From: Coenobita brevimanus
Lineage: Eukaryota > Arthropoda > Malacostraca > Decapoda > Coenobitidae
Length of the DNA: 64,000 nucleotides
Direction: 5' to 3'
Assembly: GCA_032717465.1 (NCBI GenBank)
Contig: CM064732.1
Span: forward strand, 25,975,391 to 26,039,390
Positions within the stretch are counted from its first letter, which is position 1. Each line of letters begins with the position of its first letter. The position numbers and the translations under genes are program-made. Below are positions 50,525-63,439 of the stretch, piece after piece. The notes beneath the pieces were generated by a model that worked only from the letters and a program-made list of their open reading frames with translations, ran no database searches and was not told the DNA's origin.

Positions 50525-52937
50525 TGTGGATATTACGTATCCCTGACCGCCTTGGAGAGAGCGCCAACATACTTGACCTCTTCCTTACAACTAATCCTTC
50601 TGCTTACACTGTTAATCTTTTCTCTCCGTTGGGCTCCTCCGATCACAACCTCATCACCTTAACCTGTCCTATCGCTCCGGTACGGCCTGTGGACCCTCCA
50701 AAGAAACGTCGTCTGTGACACTTTGGAGCTGCGGATTGGGAGGCCCTCAGGCAGTACTTCTTTGATCTTCCCTGGAATGATTATTGCTTTCACGGCCGGG
50801 AGCCATCTGAGTGTGCCTTGCGCATTACGGAGGTTATTCTCTCGGGCATGGAAGCATACATTCCTTTCTCATATCCTTTGTCTAATGCACGAAAGCCTTG
50901 GTTTAATCACGCTTGTTCTAATGCTGTCCTCAACAAGGAGAGGGCCTATAAAAGGTACCGAAGCCAACCCACCCCTGAATCACATCTTTTATACGTTTCT
51001 GCCCGGAATCGTGCTAAGTCTGTTCTTCGCCCTGCTAAAAATAATTTGATCCGTACTAAATGCTTTCAACTCTCTAACTCGAATTCTTCCCGCTCCTTCT
51101 GGCACCTTGCCAAAAACCTTTCTAACAACTTTACCTCATCTTCCCTCTTCTTTTCTACTCTGATGGCTCTATAGCTATTTCTTCTACTGATAAAGCAGAT
51201 CCTTTCGCTCAGACTTTCTCCTCCAATTCCACCTTAGACGATTCCGGCGCTGTTCCTCCATCACTTCTCCCCTCTGACTTCCTCATGACTGACATTAAAA
51301 TTTCTTCAGTTGATGTATTTCTGCCATCACAGACCTCAATACTAATAAGGCGTATGGGCTTGATGGAGTCCCTCCTGTTGTTCTCAAGAACTGTGCTTCT
51401 GTGCTAACACCCTGCCTAGGCAAACCCTTTCGCCTTTGTCTATCAACTTGTACCTTTCCTTCTTGCTGGAAGTATGCTCTCATTCAGCCAGTCCCAAAGA
51501 AGAGTGACCATTCCCAACCCTCTATCGTCCAATTGCTTTAACATTCTGTATCTCAAATGTTTTCGAGCCTATTCTTAATAGAAAAATTTTAAAGCATCTT
51601 TCCTATCACAACCTTTTTTTCTGATCGTCAGTATGGTTTCCCTCAGGAACGCTCCACAGGCGATCTTCTCACCTACCTTTCAGACTCCTGGTCATCCTCC
51701 TTTCGGGACTTTGGCGAAATCTTTGCCATTGCACTTGACATCTCAAAGGCTTTCGATCGAGTCTGGCATAAATCTTTAATTTCCAAACTGCCCTCTTACG
51801 GTTTCTATCCTTCTATCTGTGCCTTCATCTCTAGCTTCCTTTCTGGTTGTTCTATAGCCGCTGTTGTAGACGGCCATCGTTCTTCTCCTAGATCTATTAA
51901 CAGTGGTGTTCCTCAGGGCCCTGTCCTATCACCAATCCTCTTCCTTTTATTCATCAATGACCTTCTAAGCTGTACATCTAACCCTATCCACTCATACGCT
52001 GATGACTCCACCCTTCACCTTTCCATTCAATTCCCGCAACGTCCATCTCAGCAGTTATTTCAACAAACGTGGGATGAGGCTATGGCACACCTAATATCTG
52101 ACTTGGCTCGTATCTCTGACTGGGGTAAAAATAATCTGGTTGTTTTTAATGCATCAAAGACTCAGTTTTTGCACCTATCAACCCGACAATATCTTCCACA
52201 GGTATACCCACTAATGTTTAATAATATTCAGCTTAATCCTGCATCATCCTTGAACATGCTTGGGGTTTCATTTACTCGGGACTTATCTTGGAAAGATAAT
52301 AATACATCTCTTGTAAAATCTGCTTCCAAGGGATTAGGTGTGCTAAGCCGACTCCGTTCCTTCTTTACCCCTGCACAATTGTTGACTCTATACAGGGGTT
52401 TTATCTGCCCCTGCGTGGAGTACAACTTTTATGTGTGAGGAGGCTCCCCTCATTCAGCTTTTCTCAATAGGGTGGAGTCAAAGGCTTTTCGCCTCATTAA
52501 CTCTCTCCTCCTCTTACTGCCTCCCTTCAACCTCTGTCTCTTCGCCGCACTGTTGCATCTATATCTCTTTTCTATCGCTACTTCAATGGTCACTGCTCCT
52601 CTGAACTGTCTGCATGCATTCCTCCACCTCTACGTCGGGCGCGTAGCACCTGTCTAGCAGCAAACTCTCATCCCTTTTCTGTCCAACTCTCTAATGCAAG
52701 AGTTAGCCGTTACTCCCAGTCCTTCATTTATGCAACAGGTCAGCTCTGGAACTGTCTCCCTCTGTCTGTATTTCCTGCTTCCTATGATCTCCAGTCTTTC
52801 AAATGCAGTGTTTCCAGGCATATCGAAATGAATGGATCTTGAATTTGGCTCTCTCTGGTATTTTGTTTATCTCTTGGAAGGAACAGTTTTGCGGGCTCGT
52901 TGCCTTTGTTTCCTTCTTCCTCACATAAAAAAAAGAA
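50525..52937 (+). mobile_element. Jockey-superfamily non-LTR element, copy 2 (5' truncated, decayed)
   Basis: Starts in the endonuclease ([17 protein letters not shown], then [13 protein letters not shown] near 50630). The linker GMEAYIPFSYPLSNARKPWF is at about 50850, then reverse transcriptase pieces in shifting frames: TNKAYGLDGVPPVVLKNC near 51340, the FDRVWHKSLISKLPSYGF block near 51745, GVPQGPVLSPILFLLFINDL near 51910, and catalytic YADDSTLHL near 51995. The thumb ISDWGKNNLVVFNASKTQF is near 52110, with LGVLSRLRSFF and VEYNFYV following. It ends with an A-rich tail at about 52925-52940. Frameshifts and stops inactivate it. The YADD-type box is intact at sequence level. Confidence 0.85.
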
Positions 52938-53093
52938 AAAAAGAGGCTTAAGCATGTATGGAGGAGGTGTCGGGTATAACAATAGCATTTAAGGGTGTGG
53001 TGAGTGGGTTGCGAAACGCAAATGTCGAAGTCATTTTGTCCACTAAGCTGTGGATAATACTGAACAGCCTGCTATTACTACTACTACTATTAT

Positions 53094-54250
<1,157 letters not shown>

Positions 54251-54798
54251 ATCTGAGTGTAAAGACTGTAAGAAAATGTTCTGGATAGAAGTGAAGAGGG
54301 TTAAAACAGGGTGGAAGTGAAGTTAGCAGGGGAGTGAAAGATAAAAATGGTAGATTACTAGTGGAGAAGGGAGAAAAAGTGAGCAGATGGAGAGAACACT
54401 TTAAGGAATTGTTGAACATAGAGAATGGAAGTAATGCGAGTATAAGTGGTTGGGGAATGGCTGGGAGAAGGAAGGAGGTGAGAAGACAGGAAGAAATCAG
54501 TAGGATAGAAGTTGTGGAAGCAATGAAGAAAGTCAAACTGGGGAAAAGCCCCAGGAATTGGCGGACTGTGTGGTGAAATGCTGAAGAATGGGGGAAATAT
54601 AATAGTAGAATGGATGTGGAAGATTTGCATATTGGCATGGGAGGAAGGTAGAGTTCCGGAGGATTGGAAGTCAGGTATAATTATTCCCTTGAACGAAGGA
54701 AAAGGAGAAAAAGAGGTGTGTGGTAATCATAGGGACATTTGTCTTCTTAGTGTAATAGGAAAAGTGTGTGGTAGGATACTTATTGAAAGAGTTAGGGA

Positions 54799-55541
54799 AA
54801 TCTATCTATCTATCTATTGCCAGACGCCTCAATCCCGTTTGGGGTGGCCACAAACAAATCGCCTCCAAGTCGCCCTGTCCCCCGCCATTTCACTACCCTG
54901 CTCCCAACTCACACCCCCCTCTCTCATATACCTCTCCACCCCATCCCTCCATCTCATCCTCGGTCTCCCCCTCCCTCTTCCACCCTCCACCTCACTCACA
55001 TACACTCTCTTCGTCAGTCTTTCACCCTCCATCCTCTCCACATGGCCAAACCACCTCAGTGTGTTCCTCACAACGCTTCCTATCACATCCACATCAACAC
55101 CACAACGCTCCTTTATATCCTCATTCGTCAGCCTGTCTCTCCACGTGACTCCACAAGCTCCTCTTAAATAACTCATTTCCACTGCTCTCACTCTTGACTT
55201 GTGTCCTTCCAACAACGTCCAAGCTTCACTTCCGTACGTTAGAGTTGGTATCACAATACTGTCATGTAGTAACTTTTTTACTTCCATGCTCACTTCCCTG
55301 TTTCTTATCACTGCTTTCAAGGAACCAGCAACCTTTCTTCCCTGCTGTACCCTTTCAAGCACTTCACCCTCCAAACCTCCATCCTTACTCATCACACTAC
55401 CCAAATACTTAAACGTACTCACATTTTCCAATTCCTCACCATCCAACCTCGCTATACATTCACTGACTTCACCTCTCTCAAAGACCATCACTTTACTCTT
55501 CCCTACATTCACCTTTAGGTTCCGTTTCTTACACACTCTCT
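54799..55541 (-). mobile_element. RTE-like family 1, copy H (3' fragment nested in G)
   Basis: Begins with TCTATCTATCTATCTATTGC (GATA tail, minus strand) and ends at the KKRNLKVNVGK-encoding region. It is inserted into copy G in opposite orientation. No clear target-site duplication is visible; a few bases of G appear lost. Confidence 0.87.
54829..55536 (-). CDS. RTE C-terminal domain, open frame of 235 residues (copy H)
   Basis: Open to its natural end: KSKVMVFERGEVSECIARLD, YLGSVMSKDGGLEGEVLERV, PTLTYGSEAWTLLEGHKSR, RWFGHVERMEGERLTKRVY and the Arg/Gly-rich GGRGRGRPRMRWRDGVERYM, ending GHPKRD. The catalytic FADD lies upstream and is not included. This is the cleanest copy of the C-terminal domain, whose Arg-rich part probably binds nucleic acid (inference). 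Confidence 0.8.
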   Translation of the reverse strand: MCKKRNLKVNVGKSKVMVFERGEVSECIARLDGEELENVSTFKYLGSVMSKDGGLEGEVLERVQQGRKVAGSLKAVIRNREVSMEVKKLLHDSIVIPTLTYGSEAWTLLEGHKSRVRAVEMSYLRGACGVTWRDRLTNEDIKERCGVDVDVIGSVVRNTLRWFGHVERMEGERLTKRVYVSEVEGGRGRGRPRMRWRDGVERYMREGGVSWEQGSEMAGDRATWRRFVCGHPKRD

Positions 55542-57055
55542 CAGAGGAATAAGTTGGACAAGAACAGGGAGGCTTTAGGAAGGGAAGGGGTTGTGTACAT
55601 CAGATATTCATTCATAGATCTTTAGTGGAAAAGTTTCTAGAGAAGGGAAAGAAGTTGTATGTGGCCTTCATGGATTTGGAGAAAGCATATGACAGGGTGG
55701 CTAGACAAGGATTGTAGAAAATATTAAGAGTATATGGAATAGATGGGAAGTTGTTGAATGCTGTGAAGAGTATGTATGATGGTGCTAAGGCTGCAGTGCA
55801 TGTGGATGGTAAACTGAGTGAATTTTTCTTTTTGAAGGTTGGGTTGAAACAGAGATGTGTCATGTCTCCATGGTTGTTCAATGTGTACATGGATGGGGTA
55901 ATAAAAGAGATACAAGGTAGGGCAGTGGATGTTGAAGTGGCCCTAGTGAGAGAGGGTAGTGTTTGGAAACTCCCTGTACTGTTGTTTGCAGATGATACTA
56001 TGTTTTTAAGTGAAGACGAAGGTGAGCTGTAAGGCTTGGTGGATGAGTTTGGGAGAGTGTGTAAGAAACGGAATCTAAAGGTGAATGTAGGGAAGGGTAA
56101 AGTGATTTTCTTTGAGAGAGGTGAAGTCAGTGAATGTACAATGAGGTTAGATGGTGAGGAATTGGAAAATGTGAGTACGTTTAAGTACCTGGGGAGTGTG
56201 ATGAGTAGGGATGGAAGTTTGGAGGGAGAAGTGCTTGAAAGGGTACAACAAGGAAGAATGGTTGCTGGTTCTTTGAAAGCAGTGATAAGAAACAGGGAAG
56301 TGAGCATGAAAGTGAAAAAGTTACTACATGACAGTTTAGTTATACCAACTCTAAAGTATGGAAGTGAAGCTTGGACGTTGTTGGAAGGACTCGAGTCAAG
56401 AGTGAGAGCAGAGGAAATGAGTTATCTAAGAGGAGCCTGTGGAGTCACATGGAGAGACAGGCTGACAAATGAAGATAAAGGAGCGTTGGGGTGTGGATGT
56501 TGATGTGTTAGGAAGCGTTAGGAAGAGGATGGAGAGTGAGAGACTGTCGAGGAGAGTGTATGTGAGTGAGGTGGAGGGGGGGAGGGGGAGGCCGAGGATG
56601 AGATGGAGGGATGGAGTGGAGAGGCAAATGAGAGAGGGGGATGTGAATTGGGAGCAGAGCAGTGAAATGGCGGGGGACAGGGCGACTTGGAGGCGATTTG
56701 TTTGTGGCCACCCCGTACTGGATTAAGATGTCTGGCAATAGATAGATAGATAGATAAGCTAATGACCTGTACTGCTGTGCAAAGGCGTGAGATGCTTCGG
56801 TAATAGTTTATAATGATCTAGGGAAAACTCCGGCAAGATATGGCTTGGGTGAAGTTAGTCTGACAAGGAAGAAGTTGGTGTTTGGAGATTTAGAAATGCC
56901 CTATATAAACAATGAAATATCTGAGATAGACTGCTTATGTCTTTGAAAGTTCGGAGACAGTGATTAAAAATTAGAGATCTGAATGATCCAGGGTACTTAA
57001 AGTGGATCTGTGAAATGTATGAATGGACTATTACTGCGAGTAGAGCTTTGGAAAT

Positions 57056-57197
57056 TCTTTATTTATCTATCTATTTATAGCTAGACGCATAAATTTCGTA
57101 TGGGGTGGCCACAAACAGATCGACTCCATGTCGCCTTGTCCCCAGCATTTTACTGTCCTTCCCCTAGCTCACAGTCCCCTCTCTCAAATTCCTCCCC
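57056..57197 (-). mobile_element. RTE-like family 1, copy I (about 140-bp 3' end)
   Basis: TATCTATCTATTTATAGC, then CGTATGGGGTGGCCACAAAC and CATGTCGCCTTGTCC, correspond to the last roughly 140 bp of the family, with many substitutions. It ends abruptly at TCAAATTCCTCCCC. Confidence 0.8.
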
Positions 57198-57937
57198 GGA
57201 GATTCAGGGATGGCCTAGATGGGTCGGTGAAGAGGCAACGAAATCTTATTAGGTCAGCGAAGGGTCACTGAGTGTATTGGTCAAGTTCTTAAATGATCCA
57301 AGATAGTCTACATTGCTCTGGGAAGGGGTTGAAATGGTCTGTATCAGTGTAGAATGCTTGAAAATCTATCTATAATGTTCTAAGGAATGCATGTGATGAG
57401 GTATGATACGGTAGAGAGTCTGACATAATAGAACTGATTTTCGGAAGTTCAGAAATTGGATAAATGGTTATGTGAAAAGGCTATTGAGTATTAACATGCT
57501 GTGTAGGGCCAAGGATGGCCAATTAGGTCGGCGAATGGCCTGAGAAGGCATATTCAAGTCATTGAAAGTCTGAAAAGGCCCTTTCTTTTTTCAGGGTGGT
57601 TATGATCTTGAAAAGAAAATACAGTCTTGTTACTGAAAGTCAGAGCCATCACCAATCTTATTACAACTCAACACTTCTTTTTCTCACCAGTAATATAAAG
57701 TATGAGGAAATAGCTTGTCTCTGGGGTGGCACAATATATCTACCGGTACACACCTCACCGCAGCATAGTCATCAAACTGATACAGTGACACTTATAATGG
57801 GAGAAGTCTTGGAAATTTTTCAACAGATTTAGCTGCACAAACACAGACACACACACACACACACACACATCATTGCCACCATTCCTCGCAAGTCCCATCA
57901 CAGCACAGTAACAAGCAGTCATTTCGACCGACAAGCA
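57198..57937. other. Unassigned sequence
   Basis: Weak GGTCGGTGAA/GGTCAGCGAAGGGTC repetition at 57200-57600 and a short CA array at 57838-57868. No gene is seen. Confidence 0.45.
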
Positions 57938-58694
57938 TTAACTCACCGCGTGCCGGCTATTGTTAGCCGTATGGATCACCTCAGTCGAGCCATTTTTCAA
58001 CTTTTTTTTTTGGCTAAAATGATAGATTTTGATGTGGAAACAACGAATTTCGTCATCGAAATGCTCACCGAGGCTCAGAAATGAATTTTATTCAGTCCTG
58101 CATACTCGTGTACAGGTATAGCCGCTCTCTCACACTCACCACGTACATGGTGTAAGGTATACTCAGGCATTTATGCTGGGAAGGTATTGCAATGTTCAGT
58201 ACACTTTTCTGATTACTTATTACTTCAGCATCTATCACAATTTGCATGTCTTTCTCACTGTGAATGCATTACCTTACACTTACTTGAAGACAGGTACAAC
58301 CTGACTTCATTATGTACAGTCCTGGCACCTACAAAAAGGTATTTACAACTTGATTTCACTATATAGTCCTTACACTTAGAAGAAAATATTTACAACCTAC
58401 ACTTACATGAAAATATTTACAAAATGGCTTCACTGTGTACAACACTGGGTAAGGCACACAAGCAGAGTGAGGCAGAGCGAGCATGAGGGGGGAAGCGAGT
58501 GAGTGTATGGCCTTGACAGCCTGGGGGATGGTAGAGGAACAGTTACCGTACGTGCCTGCCAATTTTTACTCGCGAATCTTGAAAAATGCGGTCACAGTGA
58601 AGTTTTTTATTTTAAACCATTTTAAAACGGCACTGGCACTGGCCGCCTAATTATGTCAGACCGTTTTAAACGGCACTGGCATGCGGCGGGTTAA
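57938..58694. mobile_element. TTAA-bounded piggyBac-like MITE, copy 2
   Basis: TTAA at 57938-57941 and 58691-58694. The ends read CTCACCGCGTGCC and, on the other strand, CCCGCCGCATGCC, an imperfect terminal inverted repeat matching at 10 of 13 positions. It aligns along its length with the reverse complement of 19629-21501, minus RTE copy F. The interior has ACTTACATGAAAATATTTAC-type subrepeats and no open frame of note. It serves as the empty-site control for the copy F insertion. Confidence 0.78.
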
Positions 58695-58835
58695 ATCACA
58701 CTTGAGTTCGATTATCGCGGCATTATCGGAAATATTGTTCCTCTGACACTCTTCTCCTTTCCTTTGTCTTGCTCTCTCAGCTTTTTGTACACCTGGGCTA
58801 GCTGCATCAGAGCAGGTGACATGTTTCAAGCTCCT

Positions 58836-58837
<2 letters not shown>

Positions 58838-58877
<40 letters not shown>
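58838..58877. repeat. (TG)n array at the CR1-like 3' end
   Basis: About 20 TG units abut TTCTTACCTAATTG, the reverse complement of the element tail. Confidence 0.95.
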
Positions 58878-58879
<2 letters not shown>

Positions 58880-59147
58880 CTTACCTAATTGTTTTTACCT
58901 AATTGTATCTTTACAAGAATGAGTCAAGCTCGTACTGTCCCGTGTCTTAAACCTCATTTATCATACATATCCTTAAAACTGTGAACTGTTTTGCCACACA
59001 CTATTTCATTCGGTAGTGCATTCCACTGATCAATTGCTCTATTTGGGAAACTAAGTTTCCTGACGTCTTTATCACCTCTCTACTTATGTAGTTTTTTGCT
59101 GTGTCCTCTTGCTGATGCTTTCCCATAGGTTAAGTAATCATTCATGT

Positions 59148-61844
59148 CTATTTCTCCCTCCCTGATATGCATTTATATAGCATAATCAAGTCACCTCTTT
59201 TCCTTCTTTCCTGTAGTGTTGGTAGATTCAGTTTATTTAGCCTTTCTTCGTAGCTTAGATCCCTTAAGCTTGGTACCCATCTTGTGGCGGCCCTTTGAAC
59301 TTTTTCAATCTTGTCTATGTGTCTTTTGAGATGAGGACTCCAGACTACTGATGCATACTCCAGGGTTGGTCTGATGAATGATGTTATTATCTTTCTTAGC
59401 ATGTCTTCATTTATGTATGTTAATGATATTCTCATATTTGCAAGCAGTGTATACATGTTCCATACCTTCTCACTGATATGGTCAGCTTTAGATAGTTTGT
59501 TATTGATAATCACATCTAGGTCCTTCTCTCTTTCTGATGTGTGTAGGGTTTTATTTCCTAACGTATAATCCCAATCAGGTCTTTCTCCACTTTTACCAAA
59601 CTTGATTACAAGACACTTGTCCACATTGAATTCCATTTGCCATGTATTACTCCATTCATGAAGTTTATTTAATTCTTCTTGTAGCTCTTTACAAGAGTCT
59701 GTGTTAGTAATTCTCCTTTGTATTTTTGCATCATCTGCAAACATATTTAGATATCTTTCATTTCCTGTGTTACTGTCTATATCATTTATATACACTAAAA
59801 ACATGATTGGTGCCAGCACTGAGGCCTGTGGTACTCCATTAGTCACTTCTTTCCATGATGAGTAATTTACCCTTAATACTGTTCTCATTTCTCTTCTTAT
59901 GAGAAAGTCTTGCATCCATCAATATAGTTTGCCTCGAATTCCTCCTTGATGGTACAGTTTCCATAAAAGTCTATGGTGTGGTACTGTGTCAAATGCTTTC
60001 TTGAAATCTAAATAGATACTGTCCACCCATCCTTCTCTTTCCTGTAATGTGTCTGTTACTCTGTCATAGTAGCTCAACAGATTAGTAACACATGATTTTC
60101 CTTTTCTGAAACCAAACTTGCTTTCTGTTATCATATTGTGTTCTTCCAGATGATTTACCCAAGCTTTTCCTATAAGATTTTCTAATACCTTGCTTACAAC
60201 ACTGGTTAGTGATACTGGTCGGTATTTGAGTGGATTTTGTCTACTCCCTTTCTTGAATAAGGGAACAATGTTTGCTTTCTTCCAAATAGCAGATAGTTTA
60301 CCTTGACTCAAGGATTTCTTGAAAATTAAAAATAATGGTTTACTTAACTCCTTTGCACATTCACATAGTACCCAACATGAAATTTCATCGGAACCATTTG
60401 CTTTTCCTTTGTCTAATTTAATTAGCTCCTCCTTTAATACTTTTTCTGATGTTTGTATATCTGGTAGTATGTGTGGGCATGCATGTTCCACATAATCCCT
60501 CTCAAAAATTTTTTCCTCTGTAAAAACTGATTGAAATTTCTTGTTTAGTGCTTGACAAATATCCTTCTCTTGTGTATAGGTGATTCCCTCGTCCATAATG
60601 GATTGTATTTTATCTTTTACTTTGGTTTTGCTTCTGATGTAGCTGTAAAATAGCTTTGGTTGTTCACTACTTTTATTTATTATATCTTCCTCAAACTGTT
60701 TTTGGGCTTCCCACCTTATTCTTGTATAATCGTTTCTTGTCAGTTTGTAATTATTATGCGCCCTTTCAATATTGTGTCTTCTGTATCTATTCCACAACAA
60801 ATCTCTTCTTTGTTTTGATTTTTTACATTCTGTATTGAACCATTTCTGCATTTTCTTATCTGCTTCTTTGTGTTGTGGGATGTACTTCTGGACTCCTATT
60901 TCATAAAATTCACATAATTTTTTATATACAGCATTTAAATCTTGTCCTCTAAGCTTATTTTCCCAATCAGCTTCTAAGAAATACTTCTTTAGGTCTTGAT
61001 AATTTCCCTTTTTATAGTTTAGGCTCTTTTTGTAACTCTCATTGCTGTTAACTATGTCATATGCTATCCTGAAGTTGTAATTTAGTACTGCATTATCGCT
61101 TTTGCCGAGTGGAGGGTGATATATTAAACTGTCAATATCATTTTCTTGCCTAGTAAATATTAGATCTAGCACTGAAGGTACATCGAGTCCTCTTTTTCTG
61201 GTGGTTTCCCTCACATGTTGCGTTAGGAAAAACTCTTGCACGAGATCCAGGAGCTTTTGGTCCCAACAGCTTTCTTGGCTAGTTATATCTAGAGTATTCC
61301 AATTTATATTTGTATTAAAATCTCCAGTTAGTATAATTCTTTCCGATTTCTCTTCCATTTTATGTAGTAATGATCTTAAACTCTGAATTCTACTCTCTGC
61401 CAGGTCCTCATATTCGTCTCTTTCCCATGTGTTTGATCTGGTTGGCATGTACAAATTGGCTACAATTACTTTCCCTTCAGATGTGTTGATCTCTACTGCA
61501 ATCAGTTCTACTTGTGATGGTATATCTAGTTTTATTTCATTGACTTTTAGATTTTCCTTAGTTAATATTATAATTCCCCCTCCCTTTTTTAAATTTCTGT
61601 CTCTTCTTCATATATTGTATTCCTCTAAGTTTAGTATGTCATTGGATATCCTTGGTGTTAATTTTGTTTCAGTTAGGCATATTATTTGTGGTTCATTTTC
61701 TCTGACATAATCATTCATCTCTAGTAATTTAGATACCATTCCATCCACATTTGAGTACATCAACTTTATCATCTTGTTTATATACTTGTCATGACATGGT
61801 TTTACTATCTTCCTCCTTTTTATTCCATCCTGTTTGTGTACCAC
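59148..61844 (-). pseudogene. ORF2 of CR1-like element: endonuclease and reverse transcriptase
   Basis: One reading phase from 61844 to 59148 is broken only by stops near 61605 (after EEYNI) and 59916 (after GKLY). Endonuclease: MYSNVDGMVSKLLEM, IICLTETKL, ILTGDFNTNINW, and GKSDNAVL, where the usual catalytic His of SDH is Asn. Reverse transcriptase: KGKANGSDEI, NPLKYRPVSLTSVVSKVLEN, FGFRKGKSCVTNLL, SIYLDFKKAFDTVPHHRLL, NGVPQASVLAP (usually GVPQGS) and catalytic FADD near 59735. Thumb: WQMEFNVDKCLVIKF and EKDLDVIINNKLS. The frame stops at CISGREK, after which further in-phase decay reaches about 58900. Confidence 0.88.
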
Positions 61845-62700
61845 TTTCGTACCTGCAATCCTATTACTTTGTAAACAAATTTGTTCTTCTCCTCTTCTGA
61901 TCTTCCCTCATTTTTTGTTTTTGCTTCCTCCCTCTTCTCTTTCAGTAATTCCAGTTCCTCTTGTGTTAGGCATCTTTTTATCCATACATTTTTGAACTCC
62001 TCTTTTTCCATAAGATTCTTTGCATTTTTTAGTATCTCCTCCACAGTGTTTACACTCTGGAAAGTCATCTTTAGAGGTCTTGTCTTGCTTTTCTCGTATT
62101 TCCCTAACCTTTTGTGTTCCTCTATGTCTTTACTACAGATTTCCTCTGATACTTCTTTCAGTAAGCTCATTACATTTGCCATCTCCTTTTTGTCTCTTAT
62201 GATCTTGTTTTTTTTACTTCTTCCTCTTCTATACCAGTGATTACTATAGATTTGTTTATATCTGCTGAATCTCTGACTAACTTTGGATTGTTTTAGATTA
62301 TTCTTTTCACTTCCTGTTTAATGCTTTTTTCCTCCACCCTTGTTTCTAAGTCTTTCTTTACTTTCATCATTTCAGCATACGTGGTTTCCACATAATTTTT
62401 GTAGCTTTCCACAGCTTCATTCACCTGTTTTATCTTCTCTTCAATATCACTGCTTTGGTCTATCAGACTGCTTACTTGCCTAATTGTCTCTGTGTCATTT
62501 TTGAACTCTTCCATAACACTCTCGTGATTGACTACTGTACTTGCCATTTCACTCATTTTCTTCCTAAGTGTACTCAGTTCCACTGTTAGTTCACTGATGG
62601 TTGTGTCTTTCTTGTTGGCCTCCCTTCCTAGTTTTTTTATTTCTTCTTTTTGCAAGTGCATTTGCTTCTTTATTTCATCAATTTCATTTTTGAAAGCCAT
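61820..62700 (-). pseudogene. ORF1 of CR1-like element: coiled-coil nucleic-acid-binding protein
   Basis: Heptad-rich sequence (EIDEIKKQMHLQKEEIKKLG, SELTVELSTLRKKMSEM, EEKIKQVNEAVESYKNYVET) is followed by a stop after VKRII. A continuing segment SIVITGIEEEE then breaks at an A8 run near 62208-62216 (frameshift). The last part, open at 62182-61820, reads HKRLGKYEKSKTRPLKMTF and WIKRCLTQEELELLKEKREE, resembling the C-terminal domain of LINE ORF1 proteins. It ends within ORF2 with a 25-base overlap. The N-terminus is lost at the TG/TA array. Confidence 0.75.
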
Positions 62701-62735
62701 TTCTAGTTTGTGTACACGTTCAACCAGTCTGTTGT

Positions 62736-62737
62736 GA

Positions 62738-62829
<92 letters not shown>

Positions 62830-62862
62830 ATATACTGAGAGAGAGAGAGAGAGAGAGAGAGG
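62736..62862. repeat. (TG)(TA)n(TG)n and (GA)n compound microsatellite
   Basis: TA 62748-62785, TG 62786-62827, GA 62838-62861. It is followed by AAGAAAATCGGTTAGATATA, which recurs at 63446. Confidence 0.95.
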
Positions 62863-62918
62863 TATAATAAGAAAATCGGTTAGATATATGCATGTACAAA
62901 CAGATATATACATACATC

Positions 62919-62955
62919 TATTGCCAGACGTCATAATCCCGTAAGGGGTGGCCAT
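62919..62955 (-). mobile_element. RTE-like family 1 tail fragment (37 bp) fused to SINE-like repeat
   Basis: CTATTGCCAGACGTCATAAT and CCCGTAAGGGGTGGCCA match the extreme 3' end of RTE copy A (3019-3053). Beyond this the sequence departs from the RTE and joins the dispersed repeat. Confidence 0.75.
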
Positions 62956-63115
62956 TTGACTTTGAGTTATTTGTTTTACGGGGAGAGGCACTAACCCTCC
63001 ACCAACCTACTTGTTGACACGTAGTATGGTTTGGTTATATGGTTACCACCCAGCGTTATAAATGGTTTCTTGGCTTATGGGAAACCATTTGGCTTGTCAC
63101 TCAATGTAAAGCCAC
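62956..63115 (-). repeat. Dispersed SINE-like repeat, copy 3
   Basis: TTTGGTTATATGGTTACCAC and GAAACCATTTGGCTTGTCAC match the reverse complement of 855-920. The part next to the RTE tail (TTACGGGGAGAGGCACTAAC) has no counterpart in copy 1, so the family seems to exist with different 3' ends. Confidence 0.65.
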
Positions 63116-63282
63116 CTGTAAAGGAAAGAAAACCAATAAGAAGTCACAGGAAAGACGGAAGAAATAGGAAGAGAGGACGGCAGGCACAGAAAAAGAATGA
63201 TAAAGGCTAAGGAAGAAGTAGGCAATACTACACCAAGTGAGTGGATGATGTTCGCCACCACCTACCACTATATATTAATAGA

Positions 63283-63321
63283 AAGTTAGGTAGGTAGGTA
63301 GATAGATTGATACAGGTATAG

Positions 63322-63387
<66 letters not shown>

Positions 63388-63396
63388 ATATACAGT

Positions 63397-63438
<42 letters not shown>
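63283..63438. repeat. (GGTA)n, (TG)n, (GA)n and G-run microsatellite
   Basis: GTAGGTAGGTAGATAG, TG units at 63329-63385, GA units at about 63402-63430, then G9. The TG-GA-AAGAAAATCGG layout repeats that at 62786-62900. Confidence 0.95.

Positions 63439-63439
<1 letters not shown>

Larger units (their letters stand above)
54251..56757 (+). mobile_element. RTE-like family 1, copy G (split by inverted copy H)
   Basis: The left part (54251-54798) covers linker to RILIERVRE. The right part (55542-56757) resumes at EEQGGFRKGRG-type sequence and runs through [29 protein letters not shown] and YGSEAWTLLEG to a GATAGATA tail. In unbroken copies, the equivalent positions are adjacent, apart from a few bases lost at the junction. 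Several stops and frameshifts are present, including one after EDEGEL and a deletion before the RWFGHV region. Confidence 0.87.
58878..62735 (-). mobile_element. CR1-like non-LTR retrotransposon, copy K (long, 5' truncated in ORF1)
   Basis: On the minus strand: a coiled-coil ORF1 piece, an overlapping ORF2 with endonuclease and reverse transcriptase, then a 3' tail with two AATTAGGTAA(G/A)AAC units running into CA repeats. The element is about 3.9 kb. The 5' side ends at a TG/TA array inside ORF1. CR1/L2-group elements have this two-ORF layout and short repeated 3' ends. It is inactivated by several stops and by loss of an endonuclease His. TG arrays lie on both sides, as for copy L. Confidence 0.9.
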
